The notes beneath the pieces were generated by a model. The model ran no database searches, had not been told where the DNA came from, and was given only the letters and a program-made list of their open reading frames with translations. Of a stretch of DNA of 64,000 nt, positions 20,167 through 31,545 are shown piece after piece. Made by a program: the position numbers and the translations under genes. Source of the DNA: Asaia bogorensis NBRC 16594 (lineage in GTDB: Bacteria; Pseudomonadota; Alphaproteobacteria; Acetobacterales; Acetobacteraceae); contig NZ_AP014690.1 of the NCBI RefSeq assembly GCF_001547995.1, forward strand, positions 518,501 through 582,500, given 5' to 3'. Within the stretch, counting starts at the first letter, position 1. The number at the start of each line of letters is the position of its first letter.

Positions 20167-20198
20167 TAAAAAAACAGGGGGGCTGTAACGCCCCCCTG
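20167..20198 (-). terminator. Rho-independent terminator of the M61 peptidase gene
   Basis: On the minus strand the arms CAGGGGGGC and GCCCCCCTG flank a GTTACA loop and are followed by seven T. It begins 25 bases after the M61 stop. It could also help end ridA on the other strand, where the T-run is missing. Confidence 0.9.
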
Positions 20199-20222
20199 AA
20201 TATCCTCGTTTGCGATGCCGGC

Positions 20223-22250
20223 TCAGTGACGCGGCGAATAGAGCGTCGTCAGGCGGTCGGGGGTATTGTCCAGACGTTCCAGATGCGGGTAGCGCAGGCC
20301 GTCATGGTAGGGAATGGCCACGGTGCGGTAATGCTCGCCCGACTTGACCAGAAGCGTGATGGGCGCCTTGTCGGTTTTCGCAGCCTTGATGGCATCGATC
20401 AGGCCTTCGGGTGAGAACGTATCGCCATTGACGGCAACGATCTCGTCATGAATGGCCAGACCAGCCTTGTAGGCGGGGCTGTCCCAGGCGACCGTGCCGA
20501 GCTTGCCGTTCTTGGCGCTGATGATCACACCCAGCGAGAAACGCAGGCTGAGGCGATGGCGGTTCTTGCCAGCCTGCGCCTCGAACGCGTTTTCCTTGTC
20601 GGTAAAGACCAGCTTGTAGCCACCGGCTTCGAGCCCACCCAAAGGCGCGCGCTTTTGCACGGTGCTGATGCGCTCATGCAGGAACTTCGCCCAGTCATAG
20701 GGCACGACCTTGTTCAGGGTGAGGACTACATCATCGAAGGTGTAGGTGCTGACGATGATGCTGCCGTTATTGGTGCCAAAGAACGCCTTGGCGAAATCGT
20801 CGAGCGATTTCGTGTCATGCGAAAGTTTGCGGATCATCATGTCGGCATCGAGCCAGACGAGCTGACCTTCGACATAGTAATCTTCCGAGCGCTGATAGTC
20901 GCGCCAGGACTGGGGGGCACGCTGGGCGATGATCGGGTCATTGGTGGTATCGGCAACCGGGCGCCATGCCCGTCCGGCCTGGGCGTCGTAGCTGGCCGCC
21001 ATCAGGGCGAGCGCCTCGAAGCCCTGATCCTTGGATACCAGTCCGGAACGGGCCGCGAGGACATTGCCCCAGAACTGGGTCTGACCCTCATACACCCACA
21101 GCAGCGAGCCGCGCTGGGGCGTGTTGAAGGTGGGGCCGTACAGATCGGCCGGGCGGCGATACTTGCCATTCCATGAATGGGTATATTCATGGGCCAGCAG
21201 GTCGCGCTGCGGGAAGGAATGCTTCCAGTCCGTGAAGTAATCCTCGCTTACGCTGTCTTCGCTCGACTGGTGATGCTCGAGCCCGATCCCGCCAAGCTCG
21301 TCCGTCAGCGCCATCAGGAAGTCGTAATGGGCGTAGTGCTGCGAGCCGAAGGTCAGAATGGCCTGCGTGACCAGATTGCGATGGATCTGCAATTCGGCAT
21401 CGTCATAGGCCAGATCGCCCGGCTTGTCGGCCACCATGTTCAGTGTGACGGGCACGCCGCCCGGTGCATTGAGCGCAACCTTGCGGAAATAGGCCCCGGC
21501 GAAGATCGGTGAATCGACCAGCGTGTTATACGGCACCACGCCATAATTGAGGGTGTCGCCGGTTGCGTTGCCATTGGTGCGCAGCGCCGTTGCAGCCTGC
21601 CAGCCATGCGGCAGGGTCACACTGGCCTGAACAGGGATGTTACGCGAGTAGTAGCCCGCCGGGTAAAGCGAGACCTCGTTCCACTGAACATTGACGATAT
21701 GGGGCGTCATGACCACGCGCCCTTCATCATCCGTCACCGGCGAAAGGAGCTTGAAGTCGAGGTCGAGCTGCGTCTGGTCCTTGGTGACGGGCACGTGGAA
21801 GGCAAACACATCCACCGGGTCACGCAGCCAGGGAATGGTCTTGCCACCGGCGCTCGCAACCAGGCCACCAAGCTGCATGATTGTGCCTTCCGGCGCATGA
21901 CCGCCCGGTACCCATTTGGGATAGAGCAGCACTAGTTCACCGGCTTCACGGGCACTCTGCGGCACCGGCACGGTCTCATGCATGGTCATGACATGATGAT
22001 CCAGATCCGTGGCATTGACGCTCAGCTTGAGCGTGCCGGGAAAGGCAATGTCCTTGGGTTGCGGCAGGGGCGAAGGCAGCGGTGTGGCTTCCGGCTGCGG
22101 CTGGCCCTGTGCGGAGGCACTGGCCGGGGCCGCGAAAGCAGGCACGGCATGCGTGCCGAGAACGAGGGCAGCCAGAAATGTGCCCGCGCGAAAAAGGCGA
22201 ATGGTCAAGCGTGATACTCCACGAGATGCAGATCGATCATGTGCATTCAT
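20223..22250 (-). CDS. M61 family glycyl-type aminopeptidase with PDZ domain
   Basis: A 675-residue exported metallopeptidase. After a signal peptide ending near AVPAFAAP and a Pro/Gln-rich stretch come the beta-domain of M61 enzymes and then the zinc site HEYTH (in DLLAHEYTHSWNGKYRRP), with the third ligand in WVYEGQTQFWG. A C-terminal PDZ domain (AYKAGLAIHDEIVAVNGD) ends the protein. These enzymes cut N-terminal Gly or Ala from peptides in the periplasm. The ATG at 22250 is chosen because the 30 residues before it in the open frame do not resemble a secretion signal. It is transcribed alone and ends at a strong terminator. Confidence 0.9.
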   Translation of the reverse strand: MNAHDRSASRGVSRLTIRLFRAGTFLAALVLGTHAVPAFAAPASASAQGQPQPEATPLPSPLPQPKDIAFPGTLKLSVNATDLDHHVMTMHETVPVPQSAREAGELVLLYPKWVPGGHAPEGTIMQLGGLVASAGGKTIPWLRDPVDVFAFHVPVTKDQTQLDLDFKLLSPVTDDEGRVVMTPHIVNVQWNEVSLYPAGYYSRNIPVQASVTLPHGWQAATALRTNGNATGDTLNYGVVPYNTLVDSPIFAGAYFRKVALNAPGGVPVTLNMVADKPGDLAYDDAELQIHRNLVTQAILTFGSQHYAHYDFLMALTDELGGIGLEHHQSSEDSVSEDYFTDWKHSFPQRDLLAHEYTHSWNGKYRRPADLYGPTFNTPQRGSLLWVYEGQTQFWGNVLAARSGLVSKDQGFEALALMAASYDAQAGRAWRPVADTTNDPIIAQRAPQSWRDYQRSEDYYVEGQLVWLDADMMIRKLSHDTKSLDDFAKAFFGTNNGSIIVSTYTFDDVVLTLNKVVPYDWAKFLHERISTVQKRAPLGGLEAGGYKLVFTDKENAFEAQAGKNRHRLSLRFSLGVIISAKNGKLGTVAWDSPAYKAGLAIHDEIVAVNGDTFSPEGLIDAIKAAKTDKAPITLLVKSGEHYRTVAIPYHDGLRYPHLERLDNTPDRLTTLYSPRH

Positions 22251-22423
22251 TACCAAAGTGCAAACGCACGCGGCTGACAACCCATATTCCGGGTTCGATA
22301 TGACTCTTCCTTGCGAAATCCTGTGTCGTTGCAGCGTCATCGTCCCTCAACTGCCGGACATATCGGGGGCGCAATTCAGGCGACAGGACCATCAGGATTT
22401 CACAAGACCCAAGACAAAACCGT

Positions 22424-25400
22424 TCAGGGATCCTGTTGTATCAGCAGGGTGATATCACCACCGCAGGCGGCTTCGTTGGTTGTGATCACGGTTTCACTCA
22501 GCAGCCACTCAGGCCGGACCGTATCCAGATCATAGACCGGGACCACCATGCCCTCGCGTGCCGTAACGGTCAGGGCGGCCTGTTCGGCACTCTCGGCACC
22601 ACGCTGGATGAGCATGGCGTCACATTCCGGCAGCGCACCGGGATCGACGCGCGTAATGACATTGGCCAGCTGGCGAGAGACCTGCCTCAGCCACTCCACT
22701 GCGTTATCGGGAGCCAGAACCAGAACCTGATTCCCTGCGCCAAGCGCGAGCCCGACGGCGTGCAGCAGGGCAGGCCAGCTTTCGCAGGCACAGAGAATGA
22801 CGCCTTTGGGCCGCAGCATATAGCGGCTGGTTTCCCCATTCGGGCCAGGCATGTCGAGGGTAAGGCCGCATAATCTGTGGGCGATGACGGCTCTCACCCG
22901 GCGAGCCGAAGGCGGGTCCCGGGGTTCGAGAAAGGCGAGAAAGGCGCGCGCCGTGGCGGGGACAGGTGCCTCGGGCGGCGCTTCGAGCGGGCAGGGTGCG
23001 CCATGCATCAGGCGTGGAAGGAGCAGGGGACCACCCAGCTTGGGGCCAGAGCCGGAAAGCCCGCGCCCGCCGAAAGGTTCCGTCCCGATTCGTGCGCCGA
23101 TGATGCCGCGATTGACATAGATATTGCCAGCGCGACTGCGTGCGCAGGCACGGTTTATACTCTCCTGGATACGGCTCTGCACGCCAAAGGTCAGGGCATA
23201 GCCTGTGGCATTGAGGGCATCGACGACGCCGTCGAGCTCGTGACGCGCATAGCGCCGTATATGCAGAACCGGGCCGAATACCTCCTGCCCGATATCGGCA
23301 ACGCGGCCAATCTCGATAAGTGTGGGAGGGACGAAATGGCCCTTCAATGTCTCGACGCGCATGTCGGGCTGCCAGACGGGATAACCGGCGCGGCGCATCC
23401 GATCGACATGGGCTTCCACCCGAACACGCGCCCCGGCCGAAATCAGCGGGCCGATATCGCAGCACAGCCTGTCCGGTGCGCCGAGGTGACGTTCGATAAT
23501 GGCACCACGCAGACGTTCGATGAGTTCATCTGCGCCGTCTTCCTGCACCAGAAGGACGCGCAGGGAAGCGCTGCGCTGGCCGGCACTGTCAAAGGCGGAG
23601 GTCAGGATGTCGGGAATGACCTGATCGAGCGGTACGCTGCTATCGACGAGCATCGCATTCTGCCCGCTGGTATCGGACAGGAGGGGCACAGGCTGGCCGG
23701 TTCGCCCGGTGCGTCCCAGCAACTCGCGGCTGATGGTCTTGGCCACGGCGGTCGAGCCAGTGAACATGACGCCGTCGATACGGGGGTCGGCCACCAGCGA
23801 AGCACCGACATTGCCTTCGCCCGGCAGGAGCTGGAGGGCCGCTGGCGGCAGGCCCGACTCTAGAAAAAGCGAGAGCAGATGGGCTGCGACAAGCGGTGTT
23901 TCTTCCGCAGGCTTGGCAATGACGGCATTGCCCGCAGCCAGGGCGACGGCAACCTGACCGGTAAAACTGGCAACAGGGAAATTCCACGGGCTGATGCACA
24001 GTATCGTGCCAAGCGGTGCGCCGTGCCACCCTGTTTCATCCAGCTGACGTAGTTGCGCCGCATAGTAGCGCAGGAAATTCACGGCCTCGCAGAGTTCCTG
24101 CGTCGCATTGGCGAGTGTCTTTCCTGCCTCGCGAATCAGAAGCTCGAGCAGCGTCGCGCGATCCTGCTCGATGGCCACGGCGACACGATCGAGACAGTCC
24201 GCACGCTCCTGTGCGGTGGTACGACGCCATATCTGTTCACCCTCGGCAGTATTGAGGGCAGCATCGATATCGCGTGGTCTGGCATAGATGGCGACACCAA
24301 CATGATCGTCATGTGCCGCCGGATTGGTGATTGAGCGCGCGCGCCCTTCGGACCTTGGCATGGCCGGGCCAATGGGCATGGCCCTGAAAACGCGGGCTGT
24401 CGCGGTAAATCCTGCGATCAGGTTTTCCAGATCGAGCGGGTTGTCGAGATCCGGCGCGATGGCCCCCTGTCGTTCTGCCCCGTAGAGATCGGCAGGCAGG
24501 CTGAGCGATGGGTCCGGTGAGCCGTGGGGCAACGGTGCGCGTGCCAGCGTCACGGGATCGGCAATGAGTGCATCAAGAGAGACGGCCCGGTTGGCGACCT
24601 GATTGATGAAGGAGGTAGGCGCGCCATTTTCGAGAAGGCGATGCACCAGATAAGGGCCAAGATGTAAATCGGCTCCGACAGGTGACAGGATACGACAGGC
24701 AGCGCTGCGCGGACGTGTCGAGACCAGAGGGGTATAGAGCGTTTCCCCCATGCCATGCAGGCAGCCGAATTCGTAAAGCCCCGGCCGCCATTCGGGCGCG
24801 ATGGCGAGAATGGTCGCTATACTGCGGGCATTATGGGTTGCGAATTGCGGGTAGAGCGCAGCCTCTTCTTCCAGAGCACGACGGGCGCAGGCGATATAGC
24901 TGACGTCACTATGGCATTTGCGGGTAAAGACAGTGTAGTCGGCGTTTGCCCTGGCCTGACTGTGCCGGATTTCCTCATCACGATAACTGCCCTTGACCAG
25001 ACGCAGCACCACGCGTCGCCGGGTCTCGCTGGCGAGCGCCACCAGATGCTCGATAAGGGGCAGGGACCGCTTGTCATAGGCCTGTACGGTGAAGCCAAGA
25101 CCGTTCCAGCCTGCAATTTCAGGGGCGTGACAGAGCGCATCGAACAGATCGAGGCACAGCTCGAGTTTGTCTCCCGTCTCGGCATCAAATTGGAGGATCA
25201 CATTGGCTGCCATGGCACGCTGGGCCAGCATCACCAGAACAGGGAGGACCTCGTTCATGACGCGGTCGCGCTGGGTGGTCTCGAACCGGGGATGCAGTGA
25301 GGACAGCCGGAGCGACAGGGCAGGGCGTTCATACAGGGTCTGCCCCCTGCCATGCCGGCCGAGGGTCTCCACCATCGCCAATGCGTCATGGCGTGCACGA

Positions 25401-26041
25401 TCGGCTTCTTCTGCCGTTTGGGCGCTGCCATGCAGGGACGCACAGGCCAGGCTGAACCCCTTTTGCTCAGCCGGCCGATGGCGTCGCAGGGCCTGCCCGA
25501 GGGTCTCTGCCAGAATGAACTGGCTGCCCATCATGCGTATGGCTTTCTCGACGCCATGGCGGATGAAAGGCGCTCCGCTGCGCATGGCGAGGCCGCGCAA
25601 ACCGCCCGGGGCGGCATGGAGCTTCGATGAGGTCGACATGGCCCAGCTTGCTGCATTCAGGAACAGGGGAGGCTCATCACCGCCATGATGATGCCAGTCA
25701 CCCTGACCGATCTGGTCGCGTATCAGCGCGTCACGCGTGGCTGGGTCGGGGATGCGAAGGAGGGTGCCCGCGAGACAGAGCAATGCCTTGCCTTCGGGAG
25801 AGGCAAGGGGGAAAGCCTGCATCATGGTCTCGATGCCGTTTGTCTCGGCATGAGTGCGCCAATGGGTCGTGAGAATACGAGCCTGTGACTCCGCCCGCTC
25901 TGTCAGGTTTTCCGGCAAGGTGGCTCGCGTGAGCAGCCCGGCAAAGGCTTCCGCCTCGGGGCGACGCGCAGCATGGGCAATAGCCTCCCGCGAGGGCGAC
26001 AGGGCCGGGCGTCGGGGGAGAAAGCTTGAGAACAAAGTCAT
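22424..26041 (-). CDS. putA: PutA-like proline dehydrogenase / P5C dehydrogenase with altered active sites
   Basis: A 1205-residue bifunctional proline-oxidation protein: proline dehydrogenase domain (about residues 200-500), aldehyde dehydrogenase domain (about 550-1000) and a C-terminal ALDH-like extension, so a long type without an N-terminal DNA-binding domain. Most motifs match: RLVKGSY, FATHNARSI, CLHGMGETLY, PWNFPVASFTGQ, MFTGSTAVAK. Key residues differ. The catalytic Cys in AGQRCSALRV is Ser824 (AGQRSASLRV, codon AGC), the catalytic Glu in AETGGQNA is Asp790 (SDTSGQNA), and the first proline-binding Arg of YLVRRLLENG is His467. The frame is open throughout, so this is not a simple pseudogene, but P5C dehydrogenase activity is doubtful. 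Confidence 0.9.
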   Translation of the reverse strand: MTLFSSFLPRRPALSPSREAIAHAARRPEAEAFAGLLTRATLPENLTERAESQARILTTHWRTHAETNGIETMMQAFPLASPEGKALLCLAGTLLRIPDPATRDALIRDQIGQGDWHHHGGDEPPLFLNAASWAMSTSSKLHAAPGGLRGLAMRSGAPFIRHGVEKAIRMMGSQFILAETLGQALRRHRPAEQKGFSLACASLHGSAQTAEEADRARHDALAMVETLGRHGRGQTLYERPALSLRLSSLHPRFETTQRDRVMNEVLPVLVMLAQRAMAANVILQFDAETGDKLELCLDLFDALCHAPEIAGWNGLGFTVQAYDKRSLPLIEHLVALASETRRRVVLRLVKGSYRDEEIRHSQARANADYTVFTRKCHSDVSYIACARRALEEEAALYPQFATHNARSIATILAIAPEWRPGLYEFGCLHGMGETLYTPLVSTRPRSAACRILSPVGADLHLGPYLVHRLLENGAPTSFINQVANRAVSLDALIADPVTLARAPLPHGSPDPSLSLPADLYGAERQGAIAPDLDNPLDLENLIAGFTATARVFRAMPIGPAMPRSEGRARSITNPAAHDDHVGVAIYARPRDIDAALNTAEGEQIWRRTTAQERADCLDRVAVAIEQDRATLLELLIREAGKTLANATQELCEAVNFLRYYAAQLRQLDETGWHGAPLGTILCISPWNFPVASFTGQVAVALAAGNAVIAKPAEETPLVAAHLLSLFLESGLPPAALQLLPGEGNVGASLVADPRIDGVMFTGSTAVAKTISRELLGRTGRTGQPVPLLSDTSGQNAMLVDSSVPLDQVIPDILTSAFDSAGQRSASLRVLLVQEDGADELIERLRGAIIERHLGAPDRLCCDIGPLISAGARVRVEAHVDRMRRAGYPVWQPDMRVETLKGHFVPPTLIEIGRVADIGQEVFGPVLHIRRYARHELDGVVDALNATGYALTFGVQSRIQESINRACARSRAGNIYVNRGIIGARIGTEPFGGRGLSGSGPKLGGPLLLPRLMHGAPCPLEAPPEAPVPATARAFLAFLEPRDPPSARRVRAVIAHRLCGLTLDMPGPNGETSRYMLRPKGVILCACESWPALLHAVGLALGAGNQVLVLAPDNAVEWLRQVSRQLANVITRVDPGALPECDAMLIQRGAESAEQAALTVTAREGMVVPVYDLDTVRPEWLLSETVITTNEAACGGDITLLIQQDP

Positions 26042-26274
26042 GCTGGCTCAGTCATGCAAATCGGGCGCGTCAATCATACGCCCCCCGCATCATCACGCGG
26101 GGATACGAAGCACGCAGACTAGGCGAGGCCAAAGGGCAGGAAAACCCTCGCCGCGTTACGTTCCGGTCATGCGCGTAGCCAGATGTCAGAAACGCGTCCG
26201 GTGAGGCCGTGGCTCATGACCTTGAGCAGATCCGGCTCACCGGAATGTCACACTGACGTGTCAGACAGGCAGTA

Positions 26275-26577
26275 TCAGGGGTGACGATGCGTAAAGAGGC
26301 GCACATTGCGTTCTTCGATGCCGAATTCGCGCAGGGCGGCAGCAAATTTCTCGAAATGGGGCGTCTTGAGATGCGCCTCGAAGGCAGCGCGTCCTGTATA
26401 GACCTCGTGCAGGACGATAATGTCGAGAGCGTCCTGCTGGGTGAGCACATCGAAGGCCAGGCAGCCCTCCTCGTCAGCAAGGGAACGATCGCTGTCATAA
26501 CTGCAGATTTCGAGGAATTTATCGAAGTTTTCGGCCGGTGCGGCGAATTCAGCGATGACTGTGAAGCTTTCAGACAT
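26275..26577 (-). CDS. Antibiotic biosynthesis monooxygenase (YgiN-like ABM domain) protein
   Basis: A 100-residue single-domain protein of the dimeric alpha-beta barrel ABM family. Family features are the start FTVIAEFAAPAENFDKF, the EEGCLAFDV strand and VLHEVYTGRAAFEAHLKTPHF. Relatives act as quinol monooxygenases or in methylglyoxal or lipid signalling; the substrate here is unknown. The ATG at 26577 begins the domain exactly; the open frame upstream runs into the glycine riboswitch on the other strand and is not coding. It is divergent from gcvT with about 70 bases to the riboswitch start. Confidence 0.85.
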   Translation of the reverse strand: MSESFTVIAEFAAPAENFDKFLEICSYDSDRSLADEEGCLAFDVLTQQDALDIIVLHEVYTGRAAFEAHLKTPHFEKFAAALREFGIEERNVRLFTHRHP

Positions 26578-26644
26578 GAAACGAATCCGATCAGTTTCCG
26601 GAATTGACTTTTCTGCTCCAATTCTGCGAAGAGTAAACACCGAT

Positions 26645-26800
26645 TCACGGGAGAGACCGGACAATTTTTCCGGCGCCGAAGGAGCAACCGCCCCGGAAAC
26701 TCTCAGGCAAAAGGACCGCGATCGGCTGGAACTTCTGGAGAGAGGCATCCCTGTGGGGTGTCCGCCGACGGGATAGCGATCTCAGGCAAAGGCGACAGAA
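26645..26800 (+). promoter_or_regulatory. Tandem glycine riboswitch upstream of gcvT
   Basis: Two glycine aptamers lie in series. The first (about 26646-26716) reads CGGGAGAGACC, GCGCCGAAGGAGCAA and CTCTCAGGCAAAAGGACC. The second (about 26734-26800) reads CTGGAGAGAGGC, CCGCCGACGGGATAGC and TCTCAGGCAAAGGCGACAGA. This is the conserved glycine riboswitch consensus and its usual double form. A run of six T at 26811-26816 follows, which may be part of the expression platform. Glycine binding to it is known to turn on glycine cleavage genes, which follow directly here. Confidence 0.93.
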
Positions 26801-26844
26801 GGGGCGACGATTTTTTCGTTTTCTGCCTTGGGGGATTCCGCCCG

Positions 26845-27978
26845 TTGTCCGACGCGCTCTGTTTCACGCCGCTCAATGACCTGCATATCGAACTTGGCGC
26901 CCGTATGGTGCCGTTCGCAGGCTATTCCATGCCCCTGCAATACCCGGCCGGGCTCATGGCAGAGCACCTGCATACGCGCAAAAGCGCGGGGCTGTTCGAT
27001 GTCTCCCATATGGGGCAGCTGCGTATCACACCAAAGCAGGGAACGCTGCACGATGCCGCCCTCGCGCTTGAGAGCCTGATTCCGGTCGATCTGGCCGGTC
27101 TGGGCGCCAACCGCCAGCGCTATGGCTTTCTCACCAACGACGCCGGCGGTATCCGCGACGATCTGATGGTCGCCAATATGGGCGACTGGCTGTTCGTGGT
27201 GGTCAACGCCTCCTGCAAGGCTGCCGATACCGCGTTGATGGAAGCGGCACTCGGGGATCGGGTGGTGATCGAGAAGCTCGATGATCGCGCCCTGCTGGCC
27301 CTTCAGGGGCCGGAAGCCGTCAACGTGCTTCAGGATCTCTGCCCCGAAGCCGCTGAAATGCGTTTCATGGACGCGATCGAGGCCGACATCGATGGTGTTG
27401 CCTGCACCCTGACCCGCTCGGGTTACACGGGTGAGGATGGCTATGAAATCGGCATCCCGGCCGAACATGCCGAGCAGATCGCCCGTGCGCTTCTGGCCGA
27501 TGAGCGCGTTCTGCCTATCGGTCTCGGTGCGCGCGACAGCCTGCGTCTCGAATCCGGTCTGTGCCTGTACGGCAATGATCTGGATGAAACCACCACGCCC
27601 GTTGAAGCCGCCCTTGGCTGGGCTATGCAGAAGGCGCGCCGCGAAGGCGGCGCGCGTGCCGGGGGCTATCCGGGCGCCGAGATCATCATGAAGCAGGCGC
27701 GCGAAGGTGTGTCCCGCCTGCGCGTGGGTCTGGCAGCGGAAGGGCGTGCGCCCGTGCGCGCCGGCACCGAGCTTTTTGCCGATGAGGCTGGCACGCAGAA
27801 GGTGGGTGTCGTCACCTCCGGTGCCTTCGGTCCGAGCATCAACGCCCCTGTGGCGATGGGCTATGTCGAGACGGCTCATGCCGTCCTCGGCACCACGCTT
27901 TACGGCGCCCTGCGCGGCAAGTTCGTGCCGGTTCAGGTGCGCGCCCTGCCTTTCGTCCCGCCCGGCTTCAAACGCTGA
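26845..27978 (+). CDS. gcvT: Glycine cleavage system T protein (aminomethyltransferase)
   Basis: A 377-residue aminomethyltransferase that releases ammonia from the lipoyl-bound intermediate and passes the one-carbon unit to tetrahydrofolate. It opens FTPLNDLHIELGARMVPFAG and contains the family blocks HTRKSAGLFDVSHMGQ, TRSGYTGEDGYEI and LGLGARDSLRLE-like (IGLGARDSLRLESGLCLYG). I place the start at a TTG (26845) because it gives the normal length and GGGGGA sits nine bases upstream; the upstream open frame crosses the riboswitch. First gene of gcvT-gcvH-gcvP, controlled by the riboswitch before it. Confidence 0.92.
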   Translation: MSDALCFTPLNDLHIELGARMVPFAGYSMPLQYPAGLMAEHLHTRKSAGLFDVSHMGQLRITPKQGTLHDAALALESLIPVDLAGLGANRQRYGFLTNDAGGIRDDLMVANMGDWLFVVVNASCKAADTALMEAALGDRVVIEKLDDRALLALQGPEAVNVLQDLCPEAAEMRFMDAIEADIDGVACTLTRSGYTGEDGYEIGIPAEHAEQIARALLADERVLPIGLGARDSLRLESGLCLYGNDLDETTTPVEAALGWAMQKARREGGARAGGYPGAEIIMKQAREGVSRLRVGLAAEGRAPVRAGTELFADEAGTQKVGVVTSGAFGPSINAPVAMGYVETAHAVLGTTLYGALRGKFVPVQVRALPFVPPGFKR

Positions 27979-28005
27979 AACCCGTCAACTGAGAGAACGC
28001 GATCA

Positions 28006-28371
28006 ATGAGCACCACCTATTACACCCCGTCCCATGAATGGATCCGTCTCGAAGGCGATATCGCCACGGTCGGTATCACGGCCCATGCTTCCGACGAACT
28101 CGGCGAGCTGGTTTTTGTGGAAGCCAAGGACGAAGGCACTGAAGTGCCGCAAGGTGAGCCCGCCGCCGTTGTCGAATCCGTCAAGGCCGCTTCGGACATT
28201 TATGCCCCGGTGAGCGGCGTTCTGGCCGGGTTCAACACCCGTCTTTCCGACGAGCCGACCCTGGTCGGTACCGACCCGGAAGGCGAAGGCTGGATCTTCA
28301 AGCTGCGCGTGAGCGATACCGCCCAGCTCGAATCCCTGCTCGATGCGGATGCCTACAAGGCATCGCTCTGA
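28006..28371 (+). CDS. gcvH: Glycine cleavage system H protein
   Basis: A 121-residue carrier protein whose lipoyl arm shuttles the aminomethyl group between the P, T and L proteins. The lipoyl attachment site is Lys60 in VVESVKAASDIYAPVSG, and the family start YYTPSHEWIRLEGD is present. It lies 27 bases after gcvT with a ribosome site GAGAACG, so the two are co-transcribed. Confidence 0.96.
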   Translation: MSTTYYTPSHEWIRLEGDIATVGITAHASDELGELVFVEAKDEGTEVPQGEPAAVVESVKAASDIYAPVSGVLAGFNTRLSDEPTLVGTDPEGEGWIFKLRVSDTAQLESLLDADAYKASL

Positions 28372-28378
28372 TCTGACC

Positions 28379-28409
28379 GCCGGGCTGGCTTGCCGGTCCG
28401 GCTTTTTTT
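28379..28409 (+). terminator. Terminator-like hairpin between gcvH and gcvP
   Basis: GCCGG at 28379 can pair with CCGGC just before a run of seven T, with a further short internal stem (GCTGG/CCGGT-like). It could attenuate transcription into gcvP so that H and T are made in excess, but this is inference. Confidence 0.6.
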
Positions 28410-28511
28410 GTACCGTCAGATCCGGATGGCCGGTCTGATGTTTCCTTCCGAGCACAGGGTGGCCCGTGCCGTCCTGACTCGTTTGCGTTCCTGACAAGGA
28501 TCTGCCGAGAC

Positions 28512-31403
<2,892 letters not shown>

Positions 31404-31413
31404 ACCCGTCAGG

Positions 31414-31438
31414 TCCCTGCCGTGGAGTGCGGCAGGGA
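31414..31438. terminator. Strong hairpin between convergent gcvP and the OpgH-type gene
   Basis: Perfect nine-base arms TCCCTGCCG and CGGCAGGGA flank a seven-base loop ten bases after the gcvP stop. No T-run follows on either strand, so it may stabilise 3' ends or act in weak bidirectional termination. Confidence 0.5.
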
Positions 31439-31545
31439 GCCGACTGAGGAAGCAGCAAGAGTCCTGCCGGTCGGGTATGCTTTATAGCGATGCGCCTTTT
31501 GGTCGCAGATCTGGAACGTCTCGTTAGCAGGACGTCCTGGCGCTG

